A stretch of 64,000 bases of DNA from Pseudomonas sp. gcc21 (GCF_012844345.1 NZ_CP051625.1:558001-622000), one strand, 5' to 3'; positions 1 through 9,372 are shown, counted from the first letter of the stretch. Numbers and translations are program-made. The notes: generated by a model from the letters alone, not told the origin.

Positions 1-156
1 CCTGCCGTGGGAATCAGCCTACGCGTGATTGACCCTTCCACGGGCAAGGTTATCTGGAGTAATAGCGCGGCACGTGCCGGATGGTCCCGGGAAAGCCTGG
101 CGGGTACCGCACAGAAGGTTCTGGCTGAGCTGGTTGATGACCTGCGGATTGAATGA
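1..156 (+). CDS. pelC: PelC, outer-membrane lipoprotein of Pel export (3' end only)
   Basis: Only the last 51 codons are in the window, read in frame 1 from base 1 to the TGA at 154-156. The residues (a beta-strand-like stretch with VIDPSTGKVIW, then a helix ending in DDLRIE) fit the C-terminal end of PelC. The assignment rests mainly on position: it sits directly before pelD, and the stop overlaps the pelD start (ATG at 153). PelC is known to form a ring at the periplasmic face of the outer membrane that guides Pel polysaccharide to the PelB channel. The N-terminal signal and lipobox lie outside the window, so the fragment alone would be hard to identify. Confidence 0.75.
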   Translation, partial: PAVGISLRVIDPSTGKVIWSNSAARAGWSRESLAGTAQKVLAELVDDLRIE

Positions 157-1520
157 TGGATATCGATCTTTCGCACAAGGAAGACAGCCTTGCTCCCCAG
201 GTCGGCAGCCTAACCGCCTGGGCCGAAACACTGGGTTTTACTGCGCTGGTGTTGGCTCTTGGGTTTTGGCTGGCACCTGGCGACCCGCTTCAGGTTTTCG
301 GATTTCCCTGGCCGATGCTTGCTCCTTTATTGCTCGGCGTGCGCTACGGTTTTTTCAAGGCCCTGGTCAGTGCCTCGTTACTGGTCTTTACGTTGTTATT
401 GCTACGTTTTTACGGGCCGCTCTATGACGAGCTGCCGGGGCCATACATCATCGGCGTGTTGGTCAGCAGCATGTTGGTAGGCGAGTTTCGCGACTTATGG
501 GGACGTCGCCTCGAACGTCTGAAGATGGCCAACGATTATCGCCAGTATCGCCTTGACGAGTTTACGCGTGCGCACCAGATGTTGCGTATTTCCCATGACC
601 GTCTGGAGCAGCGGGTGGCAGGGAGTGACCAGAGTTTGCGCAGCTCGTTGCTGCTGCTGCGCGAACGTATGCGGGAGGTGAAAACCCCCGACGAGGCTTT
701 GATCTGGATGGCCGAGCCCATCATCAGCCTGCTCGGTCAATATGGTTCGTTGCGAGTGGCCGGCTTGTACGCCGTCAACAAAGAGCAGCAGGTGCTGCCC
801 TGGCCCCTTGCGACGATCGGCGAAATGGGAGAAATCGACGCAGATGACCGGATGATCAGGCTGTGCGTTGATCGCGGAGATCTGGTGAGTGTGGGTGCTG
901 ATTCCATTGAGCGTGGAGAAGAGAAAACTTTTTCCTCGCTGCAGGCATGCATTCCTTTGATCGATACCCACGGCAACCTGATCGCACTGCTGGCCGTGCG
1001 CCAGATGCCGTTTTTCCTGTTCAACGATAAGACGCTGAGCTTGCTGGTTCTGCTGGCCGGGCACGCTGCCGATCTGCTCCAGAGCGATCCACGGGCATTG
1101 CAGCTACCGGGCGCAGATATGCAGAGCTTTTCGCAACACCTGTACCGCTCACTGCTGGATGCGGAACGTCATCGATTGCCAGGAACGCTGTGTCTGCTTG
1201 AACTGCCGGAGGTCGACGAGGACCTGATGCGGTTGTTTTTCGAGAGTCAGCGCGGTCTGGATCTGCATCTGCGCGTGCGCAACGGGCGTGGGCACGACTG
1301 TCTGCTTATTCTTATGCCGCTTACGCCGCAAACGGGTGTGGGTGGGTTTGTCGCGCGCCTGGAGCAACTGCTGACGAAGCGATTTGGTCCTGGCTACACC
1401 CTGCTGGAACTCGAGGTTGTGGTCAGACAATTCGAGTTGCCGACCACCGGCTCCCGCAGCGCATTACGTGAATTCCTGTTCAAGGAGTGCGAGCTGAATG
1501 AAGGTCAGATTGCTATCTAG
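153..1520 (+). CDS. pelD: PelD, c-di-GMP receptor of Pel polysaccharide synthesis
   Basis: Inner-membrane protein of 455 aa, the usual PelD length. About four hydrophobic segments lie between residues 25 and 115 (for example LGFTALVLALGFWLA), then a short coiled coil (about 120-165), a GAF domain (about 175-315) and a degenerate GGDEF domain. The GGDEF active site is absent, but an RxxD inhibitory-site motif (RGHD, within RNGRGHD) is retained, which in PelD binds c-di-GMP and switches on Pel synthesis. The start was set at ATG 153, giving an N-terminal Met-Met; ATG 156 is equally possible. It overlaps pelC upstream and pelE downstream (by 23 bp), indicating one operon. Control is likely at the protein level by c-di-GMP. 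Confidence 0.95.
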   Translation: MMDIDLSHKEDSLAPQVGSLTAWAETLGFTALVLALGFWLAPGDPLQVFGFPWPMLAPLLLGVRYGFFKALVSASLLVFTLLLLRFYGPLYDELPGPYIIGVLVSSMLVGEFRDLWGRRLERLKMANDYRQYRLDEFTRAHQMLRISHDRLEQRVAGSDQSLRSSLLLLRERMREVKTPDEALIWMAEPIISLLGQYGSLRVAGLYAVNKEQQVLPWPLATIGEMGEIDADDRMIRLCVDRGDLVSVGADSIERGEEKTFSSLQACIPLIDTHGNLIALLAVRQMPFFLFNDKTLSLLVLLAGHAADLLQSDPRALQLPGADMQSFSQHLYRSLLDAERHRLPGTLCLLELPEVDEDLMRLFFESQRGLDLHLRVRNGRGHDCLLILMPLTPQTGVGGFVARLEQLLTKRFGPGYTLLELEVVVRQFELPTTGSRSALREFLFKECELNEGQIAI

Positions 1521-2502
1521 CGGAGCCTTGATCCTGAGCGCCGTTGTGATTGAGGTCGGCGGCTGGACGCATCTTGGCCTGACTCCCGAACTGGCCGATG
1601 GGCTCCGGTATTTTCTACTGTTGCACAGCCTGGCCTGTGTGTTGCTGGCAACGGGGCTATGGCAAGTCTTGCCGGCGCGTTATCAACGACCCTTGCCATG
1701 GGCGCCATTATTGTTATTCAGCTTGGCGTTCTTTATCCCCGGGCTCGGTGCGCTGGGAATTCTGTTGGCATTGATGCCAGCTCTATGGCGTCAGCGTCGG
1801 CGCGAAAACCAGGCCTGGCGGGCGCTAAGCGCACCGCAACTCCCATTTCGTCCTTCCGCTCAGCAGCTGTCGCCCTTGTTCAATGACGGTAGTTTGCACG
1901 ACGTTGTCAAATTGGCGCCCGATCCGGAGCAACGCCTTGCCGCGCTGCTAGCCACCCGCCGCATGGTCGGAAAATCAGCCGTGTCTATTCTCAAATTGGC
2001 GTTAAGGGACCCGATCGATGACGTTCGGCTTCTTGCTTATTCAATGCTTGATCAGCAGGAGACACAGATCAACGAGCGGATTGAGGCGCTGCTGACGCGG
2101 CTGACTACTGCTGACGATAGCCAGAAAGCCGCTTTGCATGCCGCGCTGGCACGCTGGTATTGGGAGTTGAGTTATCTGGGGCTGGCCCAGGGCAGCGTAT
2201 TGCAGCACGTGCTGATGCAGGCCCGGAACCACCTGGAAACGGCCTTGGAATCCTCACCGAATCCCGAGTTGGAATTGTTGGGCGCCCGCATTGCGCTGGA
2301 GCAAGGGCTGCCGTACGACGCCAAGCTCTTTTTGAGGCGGGCGGAGCAGGGGGGGATCTCGACGGAAAAACTCACGCCGTTTCGAGCTGAAGCCGCTTTT
2401 CTTTCTGCCGAATACGCCGAAGTGCCGGGGCTACTTGTCAGTTTGTCGAGCGATGTACTCAGGCGGCCACCTTTCACCGAATTGGCGAGGTATTGGATAT
2501 GA
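1498..2502 (+). CDS. pelE: PelE, TPR-containing inner-membrane Pel protein
   Basis: 334 aa, like known PelE. The N-terminus has three hydrophobic stretches (about residues 5-22, 38-58 and 68-98), followed by a soluble helical region with TPR-like repeats (about 130-330) rich in Ala/Leu helical pairs. PelE joins PelD and PelG at the inner membrane and is thought to recruit the cytoplasmic glycosyltransferase PelF. The start ATG 1498 lies inside the end of pelD (overlap 23 bp), and the stop TGA (2500-2502) overlaps the pelF ATG (2499), so translation is probably coupled. The family name follows from length, topology and position between pelD and pelF; the sequence itself has few fixed motifs. 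Confidence 0.92.
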   Translation: MKVRLLSSGALILSAVVIEVGGWTHLGLTPELADGLRYFLLLHSLACVLLATGLWQVLPARYQRPLPWAPLLLFSLAFFIPGLGALGILLALMPALWRQRRRENQAWRALSAPQLPFRPSAQQLSPLFNDGSLHDVVKLAPDPEQRLAALLATRRMVGKSAVSILKLALRDPIDDVRLLAYSMLDQQETQINERIEALLTRLTTADDSQKAALHAALARWYWELSYLGLAQGSVLQHVLMQARNHLETALESSPNPELELLGARIALEQGLPYDAKLFLRRAEQGGISTEKLTPFRAEAAFLSAEYAEVPGLLVSLSSDVLRRPPFTELARYWI

Positions 2503-4115
2503 CGCGTTCGCTTGCCACTGATGAAGTGCCCAAGGCTGATATTTGTCTGCTGCTTGAAGGCACCTGGCCCTACGTGCGCGGAGGTGTGTCCAGTTGGGTC
2601 AACCAAATGATTCTGGGACTTCCGGAGCTGACATTCAGCGTCATTTTCATCGGTGGGAAGCGCGACGCCTATTCCCAGCGGCGATATGACATTCCTGCCA
2701 ACGTCGTACACATCGAAGAACTGTACATTGAAGAATCGTGGCAGCCCCATGGGCGTAAAAGCAGACGCCCTAAACGAAATGCACCGCGCGATCAGCTGCT
2801 GAGTTTATACCGCTTTCTACACCATCCGGATGCGCCTGACGAGGCAACGGGTGATGCGTTACTGGCTACTCTGGCTGAAGGGAAAATCGGCCTCGACGAT
2901 GTGCTGCACAGCCATGAAAACTGGGACATTGTCACCGATGGCTACCGCAGCCATTGCAGCGATCCGTCATTCATCGATTTTTTCTGGACCTTGAGATCCA
3001 TCCAGGCACCTCTGGTAATGCTTGCCCAGGCGGCTCGCCAGTTTCCAAAGGCGCGAGTCCTGCATTCCATTTCTACCGGTTATGCAGGTCTGCTTGGTTG
3101 CATACTCAAGCAACTGTGGGGCTGCGAATATGTGCTCAGCGAGCACGGCATCTATACCAAGGAACGCAAGATTGATCTGGCGCAGGCCAGCTGGATCGGG
3201 GAGGATCCAATGGAAGCCCTCGGTGGAGGGCTCGACGCCGGTACTGGCTACATTCGTTCGCTGTGGATTCGCTATTTCGAGCGCATCGGCCTGCTTACCT
3301 ATCGTTCGGCCGATCCGATCATCTCCCTTTACGCAGGTAACCGGCAACGGCAGATTAACGATGGTGCCGACCCGACGCGAACCCGCATTATCCCTAACGG
3401 TATCGACCTGCAACGCTGGCGGGATGGGCTGGCGCAGCGCGCTGAAGGCATCGCCCCTGTGGTGGGTTTTATAGGGCGAGTGGTTCCGATCAAGGACCTC
3501 AAAACCTTCATTCGGGCGATTCGTGGAGTAGTTAGCGCGATGCCAGAGGCCGAGGCCTGGATCGTAGGTCCCGAGGATGAGGATCCTGCGTATGCCGCCG
3601 AATGCCACAGTCTGGTCGCGAGCCTGGGGCTGGAAGGCAAGGTACGCTTCCTCGGGTTCCAGAATATTCAGGAAATCCTCCCGCAGCTGGGTGTCATGGT
3701 GCTCACATCGATCAGTGAAGCTCAGCCGCTGGTTATTCTCGAGGCCTGGTGTGCCGGCACGCCAGTGGTCAGCACCGATGTGGGGTCCTGCCGGGAGCTC
3801 ATTGAAGGAGGTACGTGGGAAGATCACGCGCTCGGACGCGCCGGGGAGGTGGTGGCAATCGCCGATCCGCAGGCTACTGCACGGGCAATTCTCGATCTGT
3901 TACTGGACCCGACACGCTGGCAAGCGGCTCAGGCCAGTGGGCTCGCTCGGGTTAATCGATACTACGGTGAAGCGATGATGCTCGCCTGCTATCGCGATAT
4001 TTACTATGTTGCCATGGAGAATACCGAATGGCTGGTATCGGCTTCGAACTTCGAAAAATCCTCACCCGAGATTCCTACACCGCAACCCTTAGAGCCTATG
4101 TCTATGCAGGGCTGA
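2499..4115 (+). CDS. pelF: PelF, Pel polysaccharide glycosyltransferase (GT4 type)
   Basis: Cytoplasmic retaining glycosyltransferase that builds the Pel chain from UDP-sugar. The N-terminal part contains the typical EGTWPYVRGGVSSW stretch, and the C-terminal Rossmann domain carries the GT4 E-x7-E signature (ISEAQPLVILEAW). ATG 2499 is chosen because it forms an ATGA overlap with the pelE stop; a TTG at 2493 in the same frame is less likely. The protein (538 aa) is about 30 residues longer than PelF of P. aeruginosa as I recall it (about 507). The extra tail, after residues CYRDIYYVAME, is encoded in an 88-bp overlap with pelG in a different frame. The tail looks like read-through of an ancestral stop and may have no function. 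Confidence 0.95.
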   Translation: MTRSLATDEVPKADICLLLEGTWPYVRGGVSSWVNQMILGLPELTFSVIFIGGKRDAYSQRRYDIPANVVHIEELYIEESWQPHGRKSRRPKRNAPRDQLLSLYRFLHHPDAPDEATGDALLATLAEGKIGLDDVLHSHENWDIVTDGYRSHCSDPSFIDFFWTLRSIQAPLVMLAQAARQFPKARVLHSISTGYAGLLGCILKQLWGCEYVLSEHGIYTKERKIDLAQASWIGEDPMEALGGGLDAGTGYIRSLWIRYFERIGLLTYRSADPIISLYAGNRQRQINDGADPTRTRIIPNGIDLQRWRDGLAQRAEGIAPVVGFIGRVVPIKDLKTFIRAIRGVVSAMPEAEAWIVGPEDEDPAYAAECHSLVASLGLEGKVRFLGFQNIQEILPQLGVMVLTSISEAQPLVILEAWCAGTPVVSTDVGSCRELIEGGTWEDHALGRAGEVVAIADPQATARAILDLLLDPTRWQAAQASGLARVNRYYGEAMMLACYRDIYYVAMENTEWLVSASNFEKSSPEIPTPQPLEPMSMQG

Positions 4116-5398
4116 TCAGTTCAGGACCATGGGTGCTCTCGATCATCAGCGTGATGCTGATCGGCTTGTTGAGCGTCGGAGTAGTCGGCTCGCAATCGCT
4201 GGTGCGCCAGTTTCTGGTGACAGTGACCTACCTCATGGCCAGTTCGCTGATCGTAACGGGTGGGTTGCAACTGTTCTTTACGCGCTTCGTTTCTGATCAG
4301 CTGTTTCAAAAGCGAGCAGAAGTCATACTGCCAAATCTGCTGGGCATACTGCTATTGGTAACACTGGGGGCAGGTGTGTTGGGCTGCGCGGTGCTGATCA
4401 CCGTGTTTGATGAACCTTTCGTTTACCGTTTACTGGTCCTGGCCAACTTCGTCGTGCTCTGCAATCTGTGGTTGGTGATCATTTTCCTGTCCGGCATGAA
4501 AGCCTATAACCGCATCCTGCTGATAATGGCCGGCGGTTATTCGGTCATGGTGGCTAGCGCCTTCCTGCTCAGGCATTGGGCGGTGGACGGCTTGTTGCTG
4601 GCGCTATTGATCGGACACGGCTGTCTATTTTTCATGTTCCTTTTCGATATCGTCCGCGACTACGATTCCGACCGATTGATAGCCTTCGACTTTCTCGACC
4701 GCAACAAGATCTTCCTCAGTCTCCTCTTGACGGGCTTCTGCTACAACCTCGGAATCTGGATTGACAAGCTGATTTTCTGGTTCAATCCGGCGACGTCGGA
4801 TCAGATCGTGGGGCCGCTCCGCGCCTCGATGCTGTACGACTTGCCGATCTTTCTCGCTTATCTGGCGATCATCCCAGGCATGGCAGTGTTTCTGGTGCGC
4901 ATCGAAACCGACTTCGCCGAGTGGTACGAACGGTTGTTTCGGGCGATCCGCGATGGCGAAACATTGCAGCACATCGGTCATCTGAAAAACGAAATGACGC
5001 TATCGATCCGTCAGGGCCTGCAGGAAATATGCAAGGTGCAGGGGCTCACGGTGGTCCTGCTTCTGCTGTTCGCGCCGAACCTGCTGGACTGGCTTGGTAT
5101 GTCGCGGTATTACCTGCCGCTGTTCTACGTCGACCTGGTAGGTGTCAGCGTGCAGGTCGTCTTCATGGCGTTGTTGAACGTGTTCTTCTATCTGGACAAG
5201 CGGGTGGTCGTACTTCAGCTGTGCGGTCTATTCGTTGTGCTCAACACTCTGTTGACGCTGCTGAGCCAGTATCTCGGCCCGAGCTTCTTCGGTTACGGTT
5301 TCACCGTATCGCTGGTGTGTTGCGTGTTCGTGGCGCTGGTGCGTTTGAACCGCGCGCTGGATGAGCTGAAATACGATACTTTCATGCTCAACCGTTAA
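4028..5398 (+). CDS. pelG: PelG, polytopic inner-membrane Pel transporter (MOP/Wzx-like)
   Basis: 456 aa, the usual PelG length. It begins MAGIGFELRKIL, the conserved PelG start, and then shows about 12 hydrophobic helices through to residue 445 (for example ISVMLIGLLSVGVVG and LLLALLIGHGCLFFMFLF). PelG belongs to the multidrug/oligosaccharidyl-lipid/polysaccharide flippase superfamily and, with PelD and PelE, forms the inner-membrane complex that moves the growing Pel chain to the periplasm. The ATG at 4028 lies 88 bp inside pelF, out of frame with it. The match to conserved N-terminal residues supports this start over any downstream Met. It is the last gene of the pel operon; the next gene is convergent, 6 bp away. 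Confidence 0.95.
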   Translation: MAGIGFELRKILTRDSYTATLRAYVYAGLISSGPWVLSIISVMLIGLLSVGVVGSQSLVRQFLVTVTYLMASSLIVTGGLQLFFTRFVSDQLFQKRAEVILPNLLGILLLVTLGAGVLGCAVLITVFDEPFVYRLLVLANFVVLCNLWLVIIFLSGMKAYNRILLIMAGGYSVMVASAFLLRHWAVDGLLLALLIGHGCLFFMFLFDIVRDYDSDRLIAFDFLDRNKIFLSLLLTGFCYNLGIWIDKLIFWFNPATSDQIVGPLRASMLYDLPIFLAYLAIIPGMAVFLVRIETDFAEWYERLFRAIRDGETLQHIGHLKNEMTLSIRQGLQEICKVQGLTVVLLLLFAPNLLDWLGMSRYYLPLFYVDLVGVSVQVVFMALLNVFFYLDKRVVVLQLCGLFVVLNTLLTLLSQYLGPSFFGYGFTVSLVCCVFVALVRLNRALDELKYDTFMLNR

Positions 5399-5404
5399 CA
5401 GGCC

Positions 5405-7747
5405 TCAGGGAAACAGCTGATCGATTCTCCCTTCGGGTTCATGGCGGCTGGAAGCATGCGGCCTGATTTCAATCAGCTGGCGGACCGGCCGCCACCAGTC
5501 GGGGAACAAGTGGCGGGTGTTTGCCTGGCCAAAACGGTCGTCGAGCAGATACACCACACCACGATCCTCGGTGGAGCGGATTACCCGTCCCGCCGCCTGC
5601 ACCACTTTCTGCATCCCCGGGTACAGGTAGGCGTATTCGTAGCCGTTACCGAACATCGACTGCATGCGGGCCTTGATCTCTTCGTTGATCGGGTTGATCT
5701 GCGGCAGACCCAGCGTGGCGATGAAGGCGCCGATCAAGCGGTCGCCGGGAAGATCAATCCCTTCGCCAAAGGCACCGCCCAGTACCGCGAAGCCGATCCC
5801 TTCCGAGTGAGCGCTGAAACGCGCCAGAAAGGCATGTCGATCGGTTTCGTTCATGTTGCGTGACTGCGCCCAGACCGGAACATCCGGGTAATCGCGCTGG
5901 AAGCGATCCAGCACCTGCTCCAGATAGGCGTAGCTACTGAAGAACGCCAGATAGTTACCTCGCTGACCTTCAAACTGTTCCGCCATCAACCGGGCTATCG
6001 GTGCCAGGCTCGCCTCGCGATCCCGGTAGCGAGTCGAAAGATTAGCGATAATGCGTACGTCGAGTTGCTCTGCTGCAAAGGGTGACTGCACGTTCAGCCA
6101 CCGCGACTGCTGGGGCAGGCCGAGCAGGTCGGCGTAATAGTTTTGCGGGCTGAGCGTGGCGGAAAACAGCGTCGTGCTGTGGGCTGCGGCGAAACGAGGC
6201 GCCAGAAAGGGCGCCGGCACGATATTGCGTACACAGAGCGTCGACAGGGTGCGCTTGTAGTTGCCTGGATGGCGGGAAATATCAAACAGTGAATGCGGGC
6301 CGTAGGCTTCTGCCAAACGACAGAACAACATGGCGTCCAGATAAAAACGCAGCAGCGAGCCATCGTTGCCGGTGGGCTGGTCGGTCAGGTGATCCGTGAT
6401 GGCGCTTACCGCTTTCTGCAACGCCGCAATGAACAGGTCAGCGATGCCGGGGTATATCTGGTAATCGGCGTCCTGATCCCGGTGTAACTGATTCCAATGC
6501 CGTCCTACGCGGTCCAGCGCCGTCTTTAGTCCAGCTGGCGCCAGCTTGCGCACATCATTGAAACGCGCCTGATTCAGCTCGGCGGTATACATGCCGCGCG
6601 CCCGGTCAATCAGGTTGTGTGCTTCGTCCACCAGCAGCGTGACGCGCCAGTCGTTAAGGACCGTGAGCCCGTAGAGCAGGGCGCTCATGTCGAAGTAATA
6701 GTTGTAGTCACAAACCACGACGTCGGCCCAGCGGCACAGCTCCTGACTGAGGTAGTAAGGACACACCTGATGTTCCAGCGCGACCTCCCGTACCACCTGC
6801 TGGGTCAATACGCGCCGGGCCAGTGCAGCCGACCGGGCGATGGGCAGACGGTCGTAAAACCCCTGTGCCAAGGGGCAGGACTCGCCGTGGCAAGCACGGT
6901 CCGGATACTCGCAGGCCTTGTCGCGGGCAACGTGTTCCAGTACGCGCAGCGGCATGTCCGGATCCTGTTCGCGCAGGGTCGACAGAGCATCCAGTGCGAG
7001 CCTCCGGCCGGGCGTTTTGGCGGTCAGAAAGAACAGGCGATCGAGCTGTTGCTCCGGAAAAGCCTTGAGCTGTGGAAACAGCGTGCCCAGCGTTTTGCCT
7101 ATGCCGGTGGTGGCCTGAGCCATCAGTGTCTGGCCGTCCCGCGCTGCGCGATACACGGATTCGGCCAGCTGGCGCTGCCCTTGGCGAAAGCTGGCATGCG
7201 GAAACTGCAGTGCTGTCAAACTTCCATCCCGCGCTGTTCGATGTGCCGCTTCCTGTTTCGCCCAGGCAAGGAAACGCTGGCACTGCAGCTCGAAAAAATC
7301 GCGCAAGGTTTCTACACCGAAGCGCTCGCGAAATACCGTTTCCTTCTGGCTGATGACATTGAAGTACACAATTGCCAGATCGATCTCTTCCAGCTCCTGC
7401 ATTTCGCAGAGCAGCCAGCCATAGACCTTGGCTTGAGCCCAGTGCAGCAAGCGATGGTTTTGCGGAATGCGCGATACATCGCCGCGGTGGGTTTTGATCT
7501 CTTCCAACAGATTTAGATCAGGGTCGTAACCATCGGCCCGGCCAGTCACCAGCAATCCGGAGTAGCTACCCGCCAATGCAACCTCGCACAGGTAATTAAC
7601 GCCACGTCGGGAAGTGACTGTCTTGTGACCGGCAATGCCTTCCTGCGCCGTGGGTGCGGGGGTGAAGCGCAGGTCCAGATCACCTTCCTTGGCGGTGAAC
7701 TCGCAGAGCGCGCGCACGGCAATCCGGTAATTCACGCGCTGGCCCAT
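5405..7747 (-). CDS. RecB/Cas4-like nuclease motif plus XPD/DinG-type Fe-S DNA helicase
   Basis: 780 aa superfamily 2 helicase of the Rad3/XPD/DinG group. Walker A is ATTGIGKT (212-219) and Walker B is the DEAH box in LLVDEAHNL. Between them are clustered cysteines (KACEYPDRACHGESC and later HQVCPYYL) that fit a 4Fe-4S domain. The C-terminal half has the end motifs GxGEGIDLPGD and QAAGRVIRS. Before the helicase, residues about 50-150 carry a PD-(D/E)xK nuclease signature: Asp72 in GRADG, Glu83-Ile-Lys85 in LEEIK, and QxxxY (Q105, Y109). The gene therefore probably encodes a helicase-nuclease acting on branched or tailed DNA. It overlaps the upstream fan1 gene by 16 bp, so the two are likely co-translated. 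No gene symbol is secure. Confidence 0.88.
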   Translation of the reverse strand: MGQRVNYRIAVRALCEFTAKEGDLDLRFTPAPTAQEGIAGHKTVTSRRGVNYLCEVALAGSYSGLLVTGRADGYDPDLNLLEEIKTHRGDVSRIPQNHRLLHWAQAKVYGWLLCEMQELEEIDLAIVYFNVISQKETVFRERFGVETLRDFFELQCQRFLAWAKQEAAHRTARDGSLTALQFPHASFRQGQRQLAESVYRAARDGQTLMAQATTGIGKTLGTLFPQLKAFPEQQLDRLFFLTAKTPGRRLALDALSTLREQDPDMPLRVLEHVARDKACEYPDRACHGESCPLAQGFYDRLPIARSAALARRVLTQQVVREVALEHQVCPYYLSQELCRWADVVVCDYNYYFDMSALLYGLTVLNDWRVTLLVDEAHNLIDRARGMYTAELNQARFNDVRKLAPAGLKTALDRVGRHWNQLHRDQDADYQIYPGIADLFIAALQKAVSAITDHLTDQPTGNDGSLLRFYLDAMLFCRLAEAYGPHSLFDISRHPGNYKRTLSTLCVRNIVPAPFLAPRFAAAHSTTLFSATLSPQNYYADLLGLPQQSRWLNVQSPFAAEQLDVRIIANLSTRYRDREASLAPIARLMAEQFEGQRGNYLAFFSSYAYLEQVLDRFQRDYPDVPVWAQSRNMNETDRHAFLARFSAHSEGIGFAVLGGAFGEGIDLPGDRLIGAFIATLGLPQINPINEEIKARMQSMFGNGYEYAYLYPGMQKVVQAAGRVIRSTEDRGVVYLLDDRFGQANTRHLFPDWWRPVRQLIEIRPHASSRHEPEGRIDQLFP

Positions 7748-9372
7748 TGCACGTAACAGACGTCAACCGGCATGTCGTGCTGGGCACATAGGGCGAGCCA
7801 GCGCCGCTGGTTATCCTGCAGTCGGTCGCCGGGCCCTTTGACCTCGATCATCCGATAGCGTTGTTCGGCGGGCCAGAACTGGATGAGATCCGGCATTCCG
7901 GCACGGTTGGCCCGTACATCACACAGCAGCCGCTCCATCCAGATGCGCAGATGTGCTGCGGGAAGACAGGCGAGGGCTTGCTCGAGGAGTTCGGGGGACA
8001 GGGCTCCCCAGAACACGAAGGGTGACTGAATGCCGTATTTGGCCTCCCAGGTGCGCCAGATGCTGTCTTTGTAGGCATCGGAATCGAGCTGCCCCAGGCA
8101 CGCATCAAACAGATCGGCGCGCCGGTGCCGGAAATCAGGACTGTGCAGGTCCACCGGTGCGTTATGGAATGGATGGAAGAAGGCACCGGGCAGTGGCGCA
8201 AATATCGCTTCCCAGCACAACAGCCCAAACAGGCTGCTGATGAGTGCATTCTCGACGTAATGAACTGGCGCGTCGGGCCGGGCCAGATGGTCCCGCACCA
8301 GTAACTCGACGGTAAACGGAGCCGGGCCCGGCAGACTCAAGTCAATCCTGTTTTCAGCGAGACGTTTAGGTATTTGCGTAGTGGAGACTCCCAGTTTTCG
8401 CGCCACCCTGTGGAGCGCGCGCTCGACCAGCTGCTGCTCGGTATCGCTTTCCGGATCAGCAAGCGCCTCCCGAGCGAGCGCATAGGCCTCGCCATACCGT
8501 TCACATTTTTCCAGAATACGCACGCGGCGCTGGCGTGCACCGCTGTATCGGCTGCGCTCGTATAGCTCCAGTGCCAGGCAGGATTCACCCGCGCGTTCAA
8601 GCTGACGCGCCATAGCAAATAACAGCTTGGCGTATCGATTGCGCACATAAGGGTTTGCGCACTCTAGCGTGCCGAGACGTTCGAGCACCTGCTCGATGGG
8701 CATCTGGCTTTCAACGTCCTCCCGGCAGCGATGGATATGTAAGTACTGCTCGACATCTGTACGGCAGCCAAATCCGCGTGACTCCCGGGATATTGAAACC
8801 TGCTCGTAACGAAAGATGCCCAAGTCGGCAAGCACAAACTCTGACCAGGTTTGCCGCAGATTACCGAAAAATATCAGCCGCAACCGGTCGCAGAGATCGC
8901 TTACAACGAGCGTAAAGAGCACGTCGTTCAACGCTGGGCACCAATCGGTGAACGACTGCGCACCGGGACAGGCGTCAGCGAGCAACTGATACATCACATT
9001 TTTTGCCGCCGAGCGTAACGGAGCGATCTCCGCAAAACAGATAGCCGCTTCGTCCCGGCGCAGTAGCGCTAGTGTTTCGGTAATCGTCAGCGGCGCTTGG
9101 GTGCTTATCCAGCCGAGCTCGAGGAGCGGCTCGGCTGCGGCATCGATATCGCCAATCTCCGCATAACTCAGTTTGCTGCGACGAAAATGCGGCCCTTTAC
9201 GCATGACCAGACGCACCAGCAACGCCTGGGCGGGAAGCGCCAGGGTTCGGAAATCCGTTATGAACTGGCGTTCCTGCTCATCAAGCAAATCGTCATAGCG
9301 AGACGAGATCCAGTCCATCGCGGTGAGAAAGTTGGCCAGATAGTAAAATTCAGGGCCGGAAGGAATCTGCAT
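7732..9372 (-). CDS. fan1: FAN1-type VRR-NUC structure-specific nuclease
   Basis: 546 aa, close to the bacterial FAN1 of P. aeruginosa. The C-terminal VRR-NUC domain shows the catalytic triad of the PD-(D/E)xK fold: Asp495 (MPDLIQF), Glu510 and Lys512 (MIEVKGPGD), followed by the conserved RLQDNQRRW. The middle holds helical TPR-like repeats (about residues 230-330) and the N-terminus a winged-helix-like region. FAN1 enzymes cut 5' flaps and unhook interstrand DNA crosslinks. The start ATG 9372 lacks a clear Shine-Dalgarno sequence but gives a natural N-terminus. It is the first gene of a two-gene unit with the helicase. Function is inferred from family; the bacterial enzyme acts on flap substrates in vitro. 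Confidence 0.9.
   Translation of the reverse strand: MQIPSGPEFYYLANFLTAMDWISSRYDDLLDEQERQFITDFRTLALPAQALLVRLVMRKGPHFRRSKLSYAEIGDIDAAAEPLLELGWISTQAPLTITETLALLRRDEAAICFAEIAPLRSAAKNVMYQLLADACPGAQSFTDWCPALNDVLFTLVVSDLCDRLRLIFFGNLRQTWSEFVLADLGIFRYEQVSISRESRGFGCRTDVEQYLHIHRCREDVESQMPIEQVLERLGTLECANPYVRNRYAKLLFAMARQLERAGESCLALELYERSRYSGARQRRVRILEKCERYGEAYALAREALADPESDTEQQLVERALHRVARKLGVSTTQIPKRLAENRIDLSLPGPAPFTVELLVRDHLARPDAPVHYVENALISSLFGLLCWEAIFAPLPGAFFHPFHNAPVDLHSPDFRHRRADLFDACLGQLDSDAYKDSIWRTWEAKYGIQSPFVFWGALSPELLEQALACLPAAHLRIWMERLLCDVRANRAGMPDLIQFWPAEQRYRMIEVKGPGDRLQDNQRRWLALCAQHDMPVDVCYVQWASA

Noticed and set aside
2493..2498. TTG start for pelF, two codons upstream
   Set aside because: ATG 2499 overlaps the pelE stop as ATGA and is the stronger start.
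6617..7516. 299-codon + strand frame opposite the helicase
   Set aside because: Antisense shadow of a gene whose protein has clear helicase motifs; no ribosome site or recognisable domain.
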